From Mesorhizobium muleiense (lineage in GTDB: Bacteria; Pseudomonadota; Alphaproteobacteria; Rhizobiales; Rhizobiaceae), in assembly GCF_900099905.1 (NCBI RefSeq), contig NZ_FNEE01000008.1, positions 193,858-257,857 of the forward strand: a stretch of DNA of 64,000 nucleotides. The letters are read 5' to 3'. A program made the translations under genes and the position numbers. Numbering within the stretch: position 1 is the first letter of the stretch; each line of letters begins with the position of its first letter. The notes below the pieces were generated by a model, which was not told the origin of the DNA, made no database searches, and saw nothing but the letters and a program-made list of their open reading frames with translations. Of this stretch, positions 8,514 through 16,431 are shown piece after piece.

Positions 8514-9545
8514 ATGAAGACTGTTTTCTCCCCTCTTCACGCCGGTCATGCCGGCAATTTCGAGCTCATTTCGGGCGCCATCGTGCCGGCCTTCGAGAAA
8601 CCCTCGCGCGCCGAGTTCATCAAGGCGAGGGTGGAGAGCGAAAAGCTCGGCCCGGTGCTGCCGCCCCACACGCACGACCTCGCTGCCGCCAAGCAGGTGC
8701 ATAGCAGCGACTACATCGATTTCCTGCCGACCGCATGGCCGCTCTGGGAAGCGTCGGGCCGGACGGGCTCGGCCATCCCCTTCACCTGGCCGACGCGCGG
8801 CTTGCGCGGCGATGTGCGCCCGCAAACCATCGATGCGCTGCTTGGCTTTTACTCCTTCGACGGCGGCGCCAGCTTCGTCAAAGGCACATGGGAGGCGATC
8901 AAGTCGTCCTACGATGTGGCGCTGACCGCAGCCGCTCTGGTCAAGGGCGGCGAGATATCAGCCTTCGCGCTCTGCCGCCCGCCCGGCCATCATGCCGGCG
9001 CTGCGTTCATGGGCGGCTACTGCTACATCAACAACGCCGCTGTCGTCGCGCAGTGGTTCCGCGACCAGGGCGCCAGGCGCGTCTCGATCCTCGATGTCGA
9101 CTACCATCACGGCAACGGCACGCAGGAGATATTTTACAGCCGCGGCGACGTGCAGGTGCTGAACCTGCATGGCGACCCGATGACCGAATATCCGTTCTTC
9201 CTTGGCCACGCCGACGAGCGCGGCGCCGGGCCCGGCGAAGGCTTCAATGTCAACTACCCCATGCCGTTCGGCACCACATGGGACGCCTGGAATGTTTCGC
9301 TGGAGGACGCCTGCGCAAAACTTGCGGCTTACGCCCCCGAGATCGTCGTCGTTTCGCTCGGCGTCGACACGTTCGAGAAGGACCCGATCAGCAGGTTCAA
9401 GTTGAAAAGCGCCGACTATCCCAGGATTGGCCGTCGCATCGCCAAGCTCGGCCTGCCGACGCTGTTCGTCATGGAAGGCGGCTATGCCGTCGAGGAAATC
9501 GGCATCAACGCGGTCGGCGTGCTGACCGGATTCGAGGATCGGTAA
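8514..9545 (+). CDS. HDAC-fold deacetylase, acetylpolyamine amidohydrolase-like
   Basis: A 343-residue arginase/deacetylase-fold zinc hydrolase. The active-site histidine pair is H159-H160 (RPPGHHAG); zinc ligands are D196 and H198 (DVDYHHGNG) and D285 (SLGVDTFEKDP); the catalytic tyrosine is Y324 (EGGYAVEEIG). These match the bacterial acetylpolyamine amidohydrolases, which remove acetyl groups from acetylputrescine and similar compounds. The gene is divergent from the YtcJ-like hydrolase and 2 kb from a complete polyamine importer, which supports that substrate class. It may equally act on other acetylated amines. Its stop codon is immediately followed by a half copy of the ATGCATGTCG repeat. 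Confidence 0.88.
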   Translation: MKTVFSPLHAGHAGNFELISGAIVPAFEKPSRAEFIKARVESEKLGPVLPPHTHDLAAAKQVHSSDYIDFLPTAWPLWEASGRTGSAIPFTWPTRGLRGDVRPQTIDALLGFYSFDGGASFVKGTWEAIKSSYDVALTAAALVKGGEISAFALCRPPGHHAGAAFMGGYCYINNAAVVAQWFRDQGARRVSILDVDYHHGNGTQEIFYSRGDVQVLNLHGDPMTEYPFFLGHADERGAGPGEGFNVNYPMPFGTTWDAWNVSLEDACAKLAAYAPEIVVVSLGVDTFEKDPISRFKLKSADYPRIGRRIAKLGLPTLFVMEGGYAVEEIGINAVGVLTGFEDR

Positions 9546-9554
9546 TGCATGTCG
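9545..9554 (+). repeat. Half element of the ATGCATGTCG repeat, touching a stop codon
   Basis: ATGCATGTCG starts on the last base of the TAA stop of the preceding gene. The same 10-mer is found at 13669-13678 in the same relation to a stop codon, and as both arms of the inverted repeat at 31578-31626. Confidence 0.6.
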
Positions 9555-9700
9555 CCCAAAGGGCTGCCCCGGGCGTTCGACCCGAGAGCGCAGCGGTGAT
9601 GGCAGCTACGCCACTTGGCCGCCGATCGTCTGGAGCGCGCCACTTCCCCGGGCCCTCCCAATTCGACAAGCCTGGTTGACGGGAAACAGCGGATCGATCG

Positions 9701-10249
9701 TCATTGTCTGCTCTCCGGCGCGTAATGGAGGATGACAACACCTGACTTGAGCGTCCTCGTCTCGAGATGCTTCAGGGGTATCCGCTTCGGGCCGCCCTTG
9801 AAGAGCGGCGTGCCTCTCCCGAGAATGACGGGGTTGATCCCGAGGTGAAACTCGTCGATCAGGCCATGCTCCATCAGGGTCGCCGTGAGGTCGGCGCTGC
9901 CGAACACGAAGATGTCTCCGCCGTCCCTGGTCTTCAGCTTGGAGATTTCTTCCGCGACATTGCCGTTGAAGAGCTTCGTGTTGTTCCAGTCGGCGCTTTT
10001 CAGCGTGCGCGAGAAGACCAACTTCTCGATCTTGTTCATGAAATCCGCGATCCAGCCTTGCTCGGACGGCCAATAGGCTGCCATGAGCTCGTAGGTCACC
10101 CGGCCGAAGATCAGCGTGTCGGCCTTTTCCTGGGTCTCACGAATGTAGTTCTCGAGTTCTTCTTCAAAGACGAACCAGCTGATGTCCCTGTCCGGACCTT
10201 CGAAGAAGCCGTCGACACTCACCATGTCCCATATGATCAGCTTTCTCAT
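9701..10249 (-). CDS. RibD C-terminal / dihydrofolate-reductase-family protein
   Basis: A 182-residue protein of the RibD_C (DHFR-like) family, starting MRKLIIWDMVSVDGFF. A strong AGGAGGG ribosome site sits 4 nt before the ATG at 10249 and fixes the start. Typical blocks are GRVTYELMAAYWP near residue 60-75 and FGSADLTATLMEHGLIDEFHLGINPVILGRG in the last third. These proteins bind NADPH; the substrate of this subgroup is not established. A remnant of another member of the family lies directly upstream on the same strand. Confidence 0.85.
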   Translation of the reverse strand: MRKLIIWDMVSVDGFFEGPDRDISWFVFEEELENYIRETQEKADTLIFGRVTYELMAAYWPSEQGWIADFMNKIEKLVFSRTLKSADWNNTKLFNGNVAEEISKLKTRDGGDIFVFGSADLTATLMEHGLIDEFHLGINPVILGRGTPLFKGGPKRIPLKHLETRTLKSGVVILHYAPESRQ

Positions 10250-10289
10250 AGAACCCTCCTCTTCGTGTATCCCTTTGTGAATTCTCGGC

Positions 10290-10436
10290 CTATCCCGTGA
10301 AGCGGAAGCGCATGTTGGTGATCTGCCCCGCTTCCGAGAGCTCGGTCTTCTCCAGCCTGATCGGCACCATGCCGTTCTGACTGAAGCGGCGGATGCCGTC
10401 GCCGATGAGGACAGGCGCGACATGGAGAACTCGTCC
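10290..10436 (-). pseudogene. C-terminal remnant of a second RibD_C/DHFR-family gene
   Basis: About 48 codons read HVAPVLIGDGIRRF... and end RFRFTG before a stop at 10290. This is the characteristic C-terminal strand of RibD_C-family reductases. No start or N-terminal two thirds exists: upstream sequence belongs to the SRPBCC gene (ends at 10475), in another frame. It looks like a deletion that fused the tail of a reductase gene to the end of its neighbour. The intact homologue follows 40 nt downstream. Confidence 0.6.
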
Positions 10437-10474
10437 GCAAGCCCTGATTCGGACCGACGGGAAGTCGCAGCATT

Positions 10475-11401
10475 TCAGCGGGATGCGACGAAGCGCTCCA
10501 GTTTGCCCAAAGTTTGCAGTCCCAGTTCCACGGCACCGAAGCCCTTCGCCTCCTGGAACTCGGCAGCCGTGCTGAATACCATGCCCAGCGTTACCTTCGT
10601 TGCCCCGTCCTGATCCTCGAACGAGGCCCAGGCGTCGGCATGTTTCGGCCCGTTCTCGCCCCAATGCAGCGTATAGCCGATCCTCTCCTCGGGCCGGACC
10701 TCGTTATAGAGATGGTGGTTCGGGAAAACCGTGCCGTCAGACGCGATCATGTCGAATACCCACTCGCCGCCCGCTCGCAAGTCGATCCTCTTCGTTCGAC
10801 AGGAGAAGCCTTCCGGCCCCCACCATTGCGGCAGCGTTTCAGGGTTCATCCACGCGCCCCAGACGATGGACCGCGGCGCCTGAATCACCCGCTGCAGCAC
10901 CATGGTTCGTTCGGCCGCGCCCGCGAGGTTGTCCAGGCCGGCACCGAAGCCCGCCCGGTAGCCTGCTTCCATGTCCTGCGCCAGCGAGGAAAGTTGCACC
11001 GTCACGACCAGCCGGCTGCGCTCGTGCGTGCCTGAGAGATCTGCCGTCACCAGCGCTGCTGATTGCGTCACGCCTTCGCACGAGACCACCTCGTAGCTCA
11101 CACTGCACAGCGCTGGCTGCAACACCAGCCAGCCGCACTCGCAGCGGATGTCCGGCTGGCCCTCTGCCTTGCAGAGCGAGATCTCGCGACCACCCACCCT
11201 GGTGTCGGCCTCCAAAAACTCCACGGTGACCGAGGGCGATGGCGCAGCCCAGATCGCCCGCGCGGCTGGGGCCGTCCAAGCCTCCCACAGCACGGCCAAT
11301 GGCGCGGCCACGTCCCTTTCGAAGGTCAGCGTCACAAAACGGCCCTTCCTATCATCGGGCACCGCACGAGTCGCACTGTTTGTAGCGAGGTTCTGTGTCA
11401 T
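10475..11401 (-). CDS. Double SRPBCC (AHSA1/START-like) domain protein
   Basis: A 308-residue protein with two AHSA1-type SRPBCC domains in tandem, about residues 22-164 and 166-305. Each opens with the usual block (FERDVAAPLAVLWEAWTAP and RVIQAPRSIVWGAWMNPETLPQWWGP). These folds form hydrophobic pockets for ligands; bacterial members next to ArsR regulators are common but of unknown ligand. Its ATG overlaps the ArsR stop codon (ATGA), so the two are translated together. Two AHSA1 domains in one chain usually occur as separate genes; here they are fused. Confidence 0.85.
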   Translation of the reverse strand: MTQNLATNSATRAVPDDRKGRFVTLTFERDVAAPLAVLWEAWTAPAARAIWAAPSPSVTVEFLEADTRVGGREISLCKAEGQPDIRCECGWLVLQPALCSVSYEVVSCEGVTQSAALVTADLSGTHERSRLVVTVQLSSLAQDMEAGYRAGFGAGLDNLAGAAERTMVLQRVIQAPRSIVWGAWMNPETLPQWWGPEGFSCRTKRIDLRAGGEWVFDMIASDGTVFPNHHLYNEVRPEERIGYTLHWGENGPKHADAWASFEDQDGATKVTLGMVFSTAAEFQEAKGFGAVELGLQTLGKLERFVASR

Positions 11402-11742
11402 TCTGCGCGCTCCTTCTTCATCACATTCATCACAAATGCGTCCAACCGGTCGAGCCGGGCTTCCCAGATGGCCCGCTGTTCATCGAGCCATGTTCGCGCT
11501 GGATCCAGAGCCTCGGGTACGATGGCGCAGGTGCGTATCCGCCCGTCCTTGGACGTGGTGATCAACCCTGCCTCCTCCAGCACGGAAAGGTGCCGCATCA
11601 CCGTGGGCAGCCGCAGTCCCGTCGGCCCAGCCAGATCCGTCACCCGCGCAGGTGTTTCGGCGAGCCGGCTCAGGATCGACCGGCGGGTCGGATCAGCGAG
11701 CGCATGGAAGAGCAGCGAGAGATCAGGATCATGCTTAGCCAT
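11398..11742 (-). CDS. ArsR/SmtB-family transcriptional regulator
   Basis: A 114-residue winged-helix repressor. The start is taken as the ATG at 11742 (MAKHDPDLSLLFHALADPTRRSIL), since the only earlier start is a TTG at 11793. The recognition region is DLAGPTGLRLPTVMRHLSVLEEAGLI. There is no cysteine metal site typical of arsenic or cadmium sensors, so it is probably one of the ArsR members paired with SRPBCC proteins and responding to an organic ligand. It is the first gene of the pair with the SRPBCC gene and likely represses itself (see the repeats at 11744-11805). Confidence 0.87.
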   Translation of the reverse strand: MAKHDPDLSLLFHALADPTRRSILSRLAETPARVTDLAGPTGLRLPTVMRHLSVLEEAGLITTSKDGRIRTCAIVPEALDPARTWLDEQRAIWEARLDRLDAFVMNVMKKERAE

Positions 11743-11743
11743 A

Positions 11744-11805
11744 TCGCTAACTATCGCCCAATTTGCCGATGGCGCAAGCGAAAACTTCGTCAAGTCGCTA
11801 AGTAT
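11744..11805. promoter_or_regulatory. Candidate ArsR operator: two direct repeats
   Basis: TCGCTAACTAT (11744-11754) and TCGCTAAGTAT (11795-11805) differ at one base and are 51 bp apart. The first overlaps the arsR start region, where TTAGC (11735-11739) and GCTAA (11746-11750) also form an inverted repeat. Location and repetition suggest autoregulation; binding is an inference. Confidence 0.45.
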
Positions 11806-11974
11806 TTTTTGCCCAACGCGCCGAGTTCCTGGAGCAGGCGGCCGAAGCGTTTAACGCGGCCTGCAGAATGGCCGCTGACCTGTCCCAGCCACCGTTATCT
11901 CTTTGTTGGACCATGATCTTCTTTGAAAAGGCGTTCGCCCTTTGCGAAGTCATGCTCTACTTCTAGGGGACGGC

Positions 11975-13669
11975 ATGAGGCACCGATTCTGGAAGAACGC
12001 AGCATTTGAAGTCGGGGAAGCATCCATGATCGACGACGAGCCGGACAGCGAACGCGTCTCGGCGCTGGCGCCGTTCCGGCACGGCATTTTCCGCGCCGTG
12101 TGGTCCGCCAGCCTTGTTTCGAATTTCGGTGGCTTGATCCAGGGCGTCGGCGCCGCCTGGATGATGACCACGATCGCCACCTCGTCCTACCAGGTTGCGC
12201 TGGTCCAGGCTTCGACCACCTTGCCGATCATGCTGTTTGCGCTCGTCGCCGGGGCCATCGCCGACAGCTTCAACCGGCGCAAGGTCATGCTGATTGCCCA
12301 GATCTTCATGCTGGTCGTCTCGGTTCTGCTGACCGTGTTCACCTATCTTGGCTTGATGACGCCGTGGACGCTGCTCGCCTTCGCCTTCCTGATCAACAGC
12401 GGCACGGCGCTCTACAACCCGTCATGGCAGGCTTCTGTCGGCGACATGGTGCCGCGCGCCAAGCTGCCGGCTGCCGTCGCGCTCAACTCGCTGGGCTTCA
12501 ACCTGACGCGCAGCGTCGGCCCGGCGATCGGCGGCATTATCGTCGCCGCCGCAGGTACCGCAGCGGCCTTTGCCGCCAACGCATTGAGCTATGTCGGGCT
12601 GATCATCGTGCTGGCCCGCTGGAAGCCCGACCTGCCGGCCTCGACACTGCCGCGCGAGACGCTGGGCGCGGCGATGGGTGCTGGCCTCCGTTATGTCGCC
12701 ATGTCGCCCAATATCGGCAAGGTGCTGGTCAGGGGTGCGGCCTTCGGCTTCAGCGCCGGCGCGGTTCTGGCGCTGCTGCCGCTGGTGGCGCGCGACGTCG
12801 TCAAGGGCGATGCCTTGACCTACGGCATCATGCTCGGTGCTTTCGGCATCGGCGCCGTCGGCGGCGCGCTGATCAGCGTCCGGCTGAGGCAGATCCTGTC
12901 GAGCGAGACGATGGTGCGCATGGCATTCGCCGGCTTTGCGCTCTGCGCCTTCAATGCCGCCGTCAGCGATCAGGCCTGGCAAACGTCGCTCGGACTGCTC
13001 ATCGGCGGCGCCTGCTGGGTGGTCGCGCTGGCGCATTTCAACGTCACCGTGCAGATGTCGACGCCGCGCTGGGTGGTCGGCCGGGTGCTCTCGGTCTATC
13101 AGACGGCGACCTTCGGCGGCATCGCGCTCGGCAGCTGGATCTGGGGTGTCGTCGCCGATGCGCAAGGCGCCGAGTTCGCGCTGACCGCGGCCGCCGTCAC
13201 GATGCTGGCGGGCGGCGCGATCGGCCTGTTGCTGCCTTTGCCGCAGCAGGCGGTGCTCAACCTCGATCCGCTGAACCGTTTCAAGGAGCCGCATCTTGCA
13301 CTCGACCTGAAACTGCGCAGCGGGCCGATCGCCATCATGATCGAGTACATCATCCGCGAGGAGGACGTGCCGGAATTCCTGGCCACCATGGCCGAACGCG
13401 GCCGCATCCGCCGCCGTGACGGCGCCCGCAACTGGACGCTGGCCCGCGATCTCGAAAATCCGGCAGTATGGATCGAGCACTATCACACGCCGACATGGCT
13501 CGAATACATCCGCCACAACAAGCGGGCCACCCATGCCGACGCCGTTGTCGGCGAGCGCGTGCGGGCGCTGCACAGCGGTGACGAGCCGCCGCGCGTCCGC
13601 CGCATGATCGAGCGTCCGACAACCGCCGGCACCGCCATCGTCATGCCGAAAGGACCAATCGAGCATTAA
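11975..13669 (+). CDS. MFS transporter with C-terminal monooxygenase-like domain
   Basis: About 564 residues. The first ~400 form a 12-helix major facilitator of the EntS/transmembrane-secretion-effector type (LFALVAGAIADSFNRRKVMLIAQ is the loop 2-3 motif). The last ~130 residues (from LKLRSGPIAIMIEYIIREEDVPEFLATM) are soluble and resemble an antibiotic-biosynthesis-monooxygenase (ABM) fold, as in PF05977 family proteins. The ATG at 11975 has AGGGGAC before it; an ATG at 12026 also has a good site (GGGGAAG), so the start is uncertain. Likely an exporter, substrate unknown. The stop codon touches a repeat half element. Confidence 0.85.
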   Translation: MRHRFWKNAAFEVGEASMIDDEPDSERVSALAPFRHGIFRAVWSASLVSNFGGLIQGVGAAWMMTTIATSSYQVALVQASTTLPIMLFALVAGAIADSFNRRKVMLIAQIFMLVVSVLLTVFTYLGLMTPWTLLAFAFLINSGTALYNPSWQASVGDMVPRAKLPAAVALNSLGFNLTRSVGPAIGGIIVAAAGTAAAFAANALSYVGLIIVLARWKPDLPASTLPRETLGAAMGAGLRYVAMSPNIGKVLVRGAAFGFSAGAVLALLPLVARDVVKGDALTYGIMLGAFGIGAVGGALISVRLRQILSSETMVRMAFAGFALCAFNAAVSDQAWQTSLGLLIGGACWVVALAHFNVTVQMSTPRWVVGRVLSVYQTATFGGIALGSWIWGVVADAQGAEFALTAAAVTMLAGGAIGLLLPLPQQAVLNLDPLNRFKEPHLALDLKLRSGPIAIMIEYIIREEDVPEFLATMAERGRIRRRDGARNWTLARDLENPAVWIEHYHTPTWLEYIRHNKRATHADAVVGERVRALHSGDEPPRVRRMIERPTTAGTAIVMPKGPIEH

Positions 13670-13678
13670 TGCATGTCG
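13669..13678 (+). repeat. Half element of the ATGCATGTCG repeat, touching a stop codon
   Basis: ATGCATGTCG begins on the last base of the MFS gene's TAA, exactly as at 9545. The genes are unrelated, so the repeat has placed or supplied stop codons twice. Confidence 0.6.
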
Positions 13679-13742
13679 CGCAAACGCCCACAACCTTAAG
13701 TTGCGCCCAGAGGCGGACGTGGTTGCCTGAAGCATTGCGAAG

Positions 13743-14744
13743 CTATTTGAGCTTGATGACAACCTTGCCCTTGGCCCGGCCCTGTTCAATGTATGCCAAT
13801 GCCTCGTTTGTCTGCTCAAGCGGAAAGACACGATCTACGACCGGGCGGATGACGCCCGTTTCGATGAGCGACGTGATTTTTGTCAACTGCCCGCCATTGG
13901 CCGTCATGAACAGGAACGAATATCGGACATCTGCGCGTTTCGCCCGCCGCCTGATGCCTGCGCTCAAAACGCGCATGACCAGGTTTAGCACCCAGTTCAG
14001 CCCCTTCTCCCTGGCAAACCCAGGATCGGGCGGACCGGAGATCGAAACGGCGACGCCACCTGGCTTCAACACACGCAGGGACTTTTCGAGGGTCTTGTTG
14101 TCCTGGCTATTCAGGACGACATCGTAGCCCGAAAGGACTTTCTCGAAGTCATCCTTCTTGTAGTCGACAATGACATCGGCGCCCAGCTTCCTGACCATAT
14201 CCGTGTTCGACGCGCTTGTTGTCGTGGCGACCGTCGCGCCAAGGTGCTTTGCCAATTGAATGGCGAATGTTCCCACTCCGCCGGAGCCGGCCTGGATGAA
14301 GACCTTCTGTCCTTTCTTCAGCTTCGCTCTTTCAACCAGCGCCTGCCAGGCGGTCAGCCCCACCAGGGGAATGGACGCAGCCTCTTCCATGCTGAGGTTC
14401 TTTGGCTTCAGGGCCACGTCCGCATCATTAATGGCGATGTACTCGGCGAACGCTCCGATCCGACCGTCGCGCGCTCGCGCATAGACCTCGTCGCCTGGTC
14501 TGAACTGTCGGACTTTCGAGCCGACGCGAATGACCGTTCCGGCCACGTCATGGCCTGCAACAAAGGGCCGGCGGTAGGGCAGGATGAGCTTGAATTCTCC
14601 GTCCCTGATCTTGGAGTCCAGCAGATTGACGCTGGCGGCATGGATCTGCACCAGCACGTCATTCTCCCCTGCTTCCGGCTCTGGAACGTCTCCGAGCCGC
14701 AGGGGAGCGTCCTTTGCGTATCGATCGATGATGAAGGCCTTCAT
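13743..14744 (-). CDS. NADP-dependent quinone/alkenal-type oxidoreductase (MDR family)
   Basis: A 333-residue medium-chain dehydrogenase/reductase. The N-terminal GroES-like domain (MKAFIIDRYAKDAPLRLGDVPEPEAGENDVLVQIHAASVNLLD) lacks the zinc ligands of alcohol dehydrogenases, and the Rossmann motif is AGSGGVGTFAIQLAKHLGA near residue 150. This matches quinone oxidoreductase-like enzymes that reduce reactive enones or quinones with NADPH. It is transcribed away from a TetR regulator with a shared palindromic control region, so it is the likely target of that repressor. Confidence 0.88.
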   Translation of the reverse strand: MKAFIIDRYAKDAPLRLGDVPEPEAGENDVLVQIHAASVNLLDSKIRDGEFKLILPYRRPFVAGHDVAGTVIRVGSKVRQFRPGDEVYARARDGRIGAFAEYIAINDADVALKPKNLSMEEAASIPLVGLTAWQALVERAKLKKGQKVFIQAGSGGVGTFAIQLAKHLGATVATTTSASNTDMVRKLGADVIVDYKKDDFEKVLSGYDVVLNSQDNKTLEKSLRVLKPGGVAVSISGPPDPGFAREKGLNWVLNLVMRVLSAGIRRRAKRADVRYSFLFMTANGGQLTKITSLIETGVIRPVVDRVFPLEQTNEALAYIEQGRAKGKVVIKLK

Positions 14745-14786
14745 GGCAGCTTTCCCAAATTGAGGGACCCGGTGTGACGCGCCCCT

Positions 14787-14829
14787 ATTGCATTACGCCA
14801 ATTTACTGATATTATGCTCATAATGCAAT
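14787..14829. promoter_or_regulatory. Candidate TetR operator between divergent genes
   Basis: Two symmetric elements lie between the oxidoreductase and tetR genes. ATTATG-CT-CATAAT (14811-14824) is a perfect 6+2+6 palindrome, and ATTGCATTA (14787-14795) / TAATGCAAT (14821-14829) is a perfect 9-bp inverted repeat. The AT-rich character stands out from the surrounding GC-rich DNA. The position, 23 to 65 nt before the tetR ATG, suits repression of both genes. Confidence 0.6.
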
Positions 14830-14851
14830 AGCTGACCGAAGGAGAAGCAAC

Positions 14852-15454
14852 ATGCGCTACGAGAAGGGCAGGAAGGACGCATCGCGGCAGCGGATCATGG
14901 ATGTGGCGACCGAACGGTTTCGCTCCGACGGCATCGCTGCATCAGGTATCGCCGGCATCATGGGCGAGGCGGGACTGACCAACGGCGCGTTCTATCCGCA
15001 TTTTCCATCCAAGGCGGCGCTCGTGCGTGAGAGCGTGGCGGCGGCCCTGGAGGTTCAGGCGACCCAGATTCAGGAGGCGGTGGCTGCCGGTGGCCTGCCA
15101 ATGGCCATCGACGCGTATCTGTCGGCGGAACACCGAGACAATCCAGGCCACGGTTGCGCTTCAGCCGCGCTGTTGCCCGAAATTGCGCGTGAGCCGGTCG
15201 AGACGCGCCAGGTTTACGCCGAGCACCTGCTCAAGCTCGTACGCCCGGTGGCGGCCGAACTGACACCCGACGCCCGCGACCCCGAAGATGTCGCGTTCGG
15301 CGTCTTCGCGACCCTGATCGGCACGCTTGAGCTATCGCGCGCGGTGAACGGGACCGAACTGTCCGATCGCATCCTTGCGGCTGGCGCGGCAGCGGCGAAG
15401 GCGCTGCTCCAGCCCCGCGACAACGACAAGCCGGAAGAAAGGAAACCATCATGA
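14852..15454 (+). CDS. TetR/AcrR-family transcriptional regulator
   Basis: A 200-residue repressor. The N-terminal helix-turn-helix covers about residues 10-55 (RQRIMDVATERFRSDGIAASGIAGIMGEAGLTNGAFYPHFPSKAALV). The C-terminal ligand domain resembles TetR_C regulators of the YcdC/'FYPHF' group, which often control reductases handling reactive electrophiles. A GAAGGAGAAG ribosome site precedes the ATG. The next gene starts at its stop codon (ATGA overlap), so regulator and hydrolase form one operon divergent from the oxidoreductase. Confidence 0.9.
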   Translation: MRYEKGRKDASRQRIMDVATERFRSDGIAASGIAGIMGEAGLTNGAFYPHFPSKAALVRESVAAALEVQATQIQEAVAAGGLPMAIDAYLSAEHRDNPGHGCASAALLPEIAREPVETRQVYAEHLLKLVRPVAAELTPDARDPEDVAFGVFATLIGTLELSRAVNGTELSDRILAAGAAAAKALLQPRDNDKPEERKPS

Positions 15455-16317
15455 ACGTGCATCAGCTGTCGCGACCTGCCGCGATCGTCAAGCACGAGGA
15501 CGTGCCGACAAAAACGGTCGACGTCGGCGGCACGAAATTCGCCTACCGCGAGCTCGGGCCCACAACCGGGGTACCGGTGATCTTCCTTACCCATCTGAGT
15601 GCAGTTCTCGACAATTGGGACCCTCGGGTCGTCGATGGCATTGCCGCAAAACGGCGAGTTATCACCTTCGATAACCGTGGCGTTGGCGCATCAGGCGGGT
15701 CCACTCCCAACACGGTGGAGGCGATGGCCCGCGACGCGATCGCCTTCGTCCGGGCGCTCGGCTTCGAGCAGGTCGACCTGCTCGGCCTCTCTCTTGGCGG
15801 CTTCATCGCCCAGGCGATTGTTCAGCTCGAGCCTGATCTGGTTCGCAAGATCATCCTCGCGGGAACCGGCCCAGCCGGTGGTACCGGCATCGACAGGGTG
15901 ACATCAGTCACCATCTTCGACATGATCCGCGCCGCGCTGACCATCAAGGACCCAAAGAACTACCTCTTCTTTACCCAAAGCCCGAACGGCAAGAAGGCGG
16001 CGCGCGCGTTTCTGCAGCGCCTGAAGGAACGGACCAATGACCGCGACAAGCCCATCGCGCTCGGCGCTTTCAGCCAGCAGCTCAAGGCGGTCCGTGCCTT
16101 TGGCCAGGAGCGCCCTGCCGACCTATCGCGTATCCGGCACCCGGTCCTCGTGGTGAACGGCGATCACGACAGAATGGTGCCCACCAGCAATTCCCTCGAC
16201 CTGGCACGGCGCTTTCCCAATGCCGAGCTGGTCCTGTACGAGGACGGCGGGCATACGGCCATTTTCCAGTATCACAGCGCCTTCGTGGACAAGGCCCTGG
16301 ACTTCCTCGATGCCTGA
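15451..16317 (+). CDS. Alpha/beta hydrolase
   Basis: A 288-residue alpha/beta-hydrolase-fold enzyme. The nucleophile elbow GLSLG places Ser114; the acid is Asp240 in NGDHD; the base is His268 in GGHTAIF. The oxyanion-hole region is VIFLTHLSAVLDNWDP. Such enzymes hydrolyse esters, haloperoxidase-type or related substrates; the family is too broad to name one. It is translationally coupled to the TetR gene, and both are probably controlled by the operator at 14787-14829. Confidence 0.88.
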   Translation: MNVHQLSRPAAIVKHEDVPTKTVDVGGTKFAYRELGPTTGVPVIFLTHLSAVLDNWDPRVVDGIAAKRRVITFDNRGVGASGGSTPNTVEAMARDAIAFVRALGFEQVDLLGLSLGGFIAQAIVQLEPDLVRKIILAGTGPAGGTGIDRVTSVTIFDMIRAALTIKDPKNYLFFTQSPNGKKAARAFLQRLKERTNDRDKPIALGAFSQQLKAVRAFGQERPADLSRIRHPVLVVNGDHDRMVPTSNSLDLARRFPNAELVLYEDGGHTAIFQYHSAFVDKALDFLDA

Positions 16318-16431
16318 TCAGGCCATGCCGGTGCGTCCTTTGGTGAGCAAATGATCTTTCGATCCATGCGCTAACCTGACGGGCAATACCGCCGTAAGGC
16401 AAACAACACTGCGACGTGTCGACGCCGCGGC

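Noticed and set aside
7473..8825. Minus-strand frame of 450 codons
   Set aside because: It lies over the YtcJ amidohydrolase in another frame and over the start of the divergent deacetylase; it is Arg/Ala-rich and family-less, a typical shadow in GC-rich DNA.
12422..13831. Minus-strand frame of 469 codons opposite the MFS gene
   Set aside because: Antisense shadow of a clear transporter.
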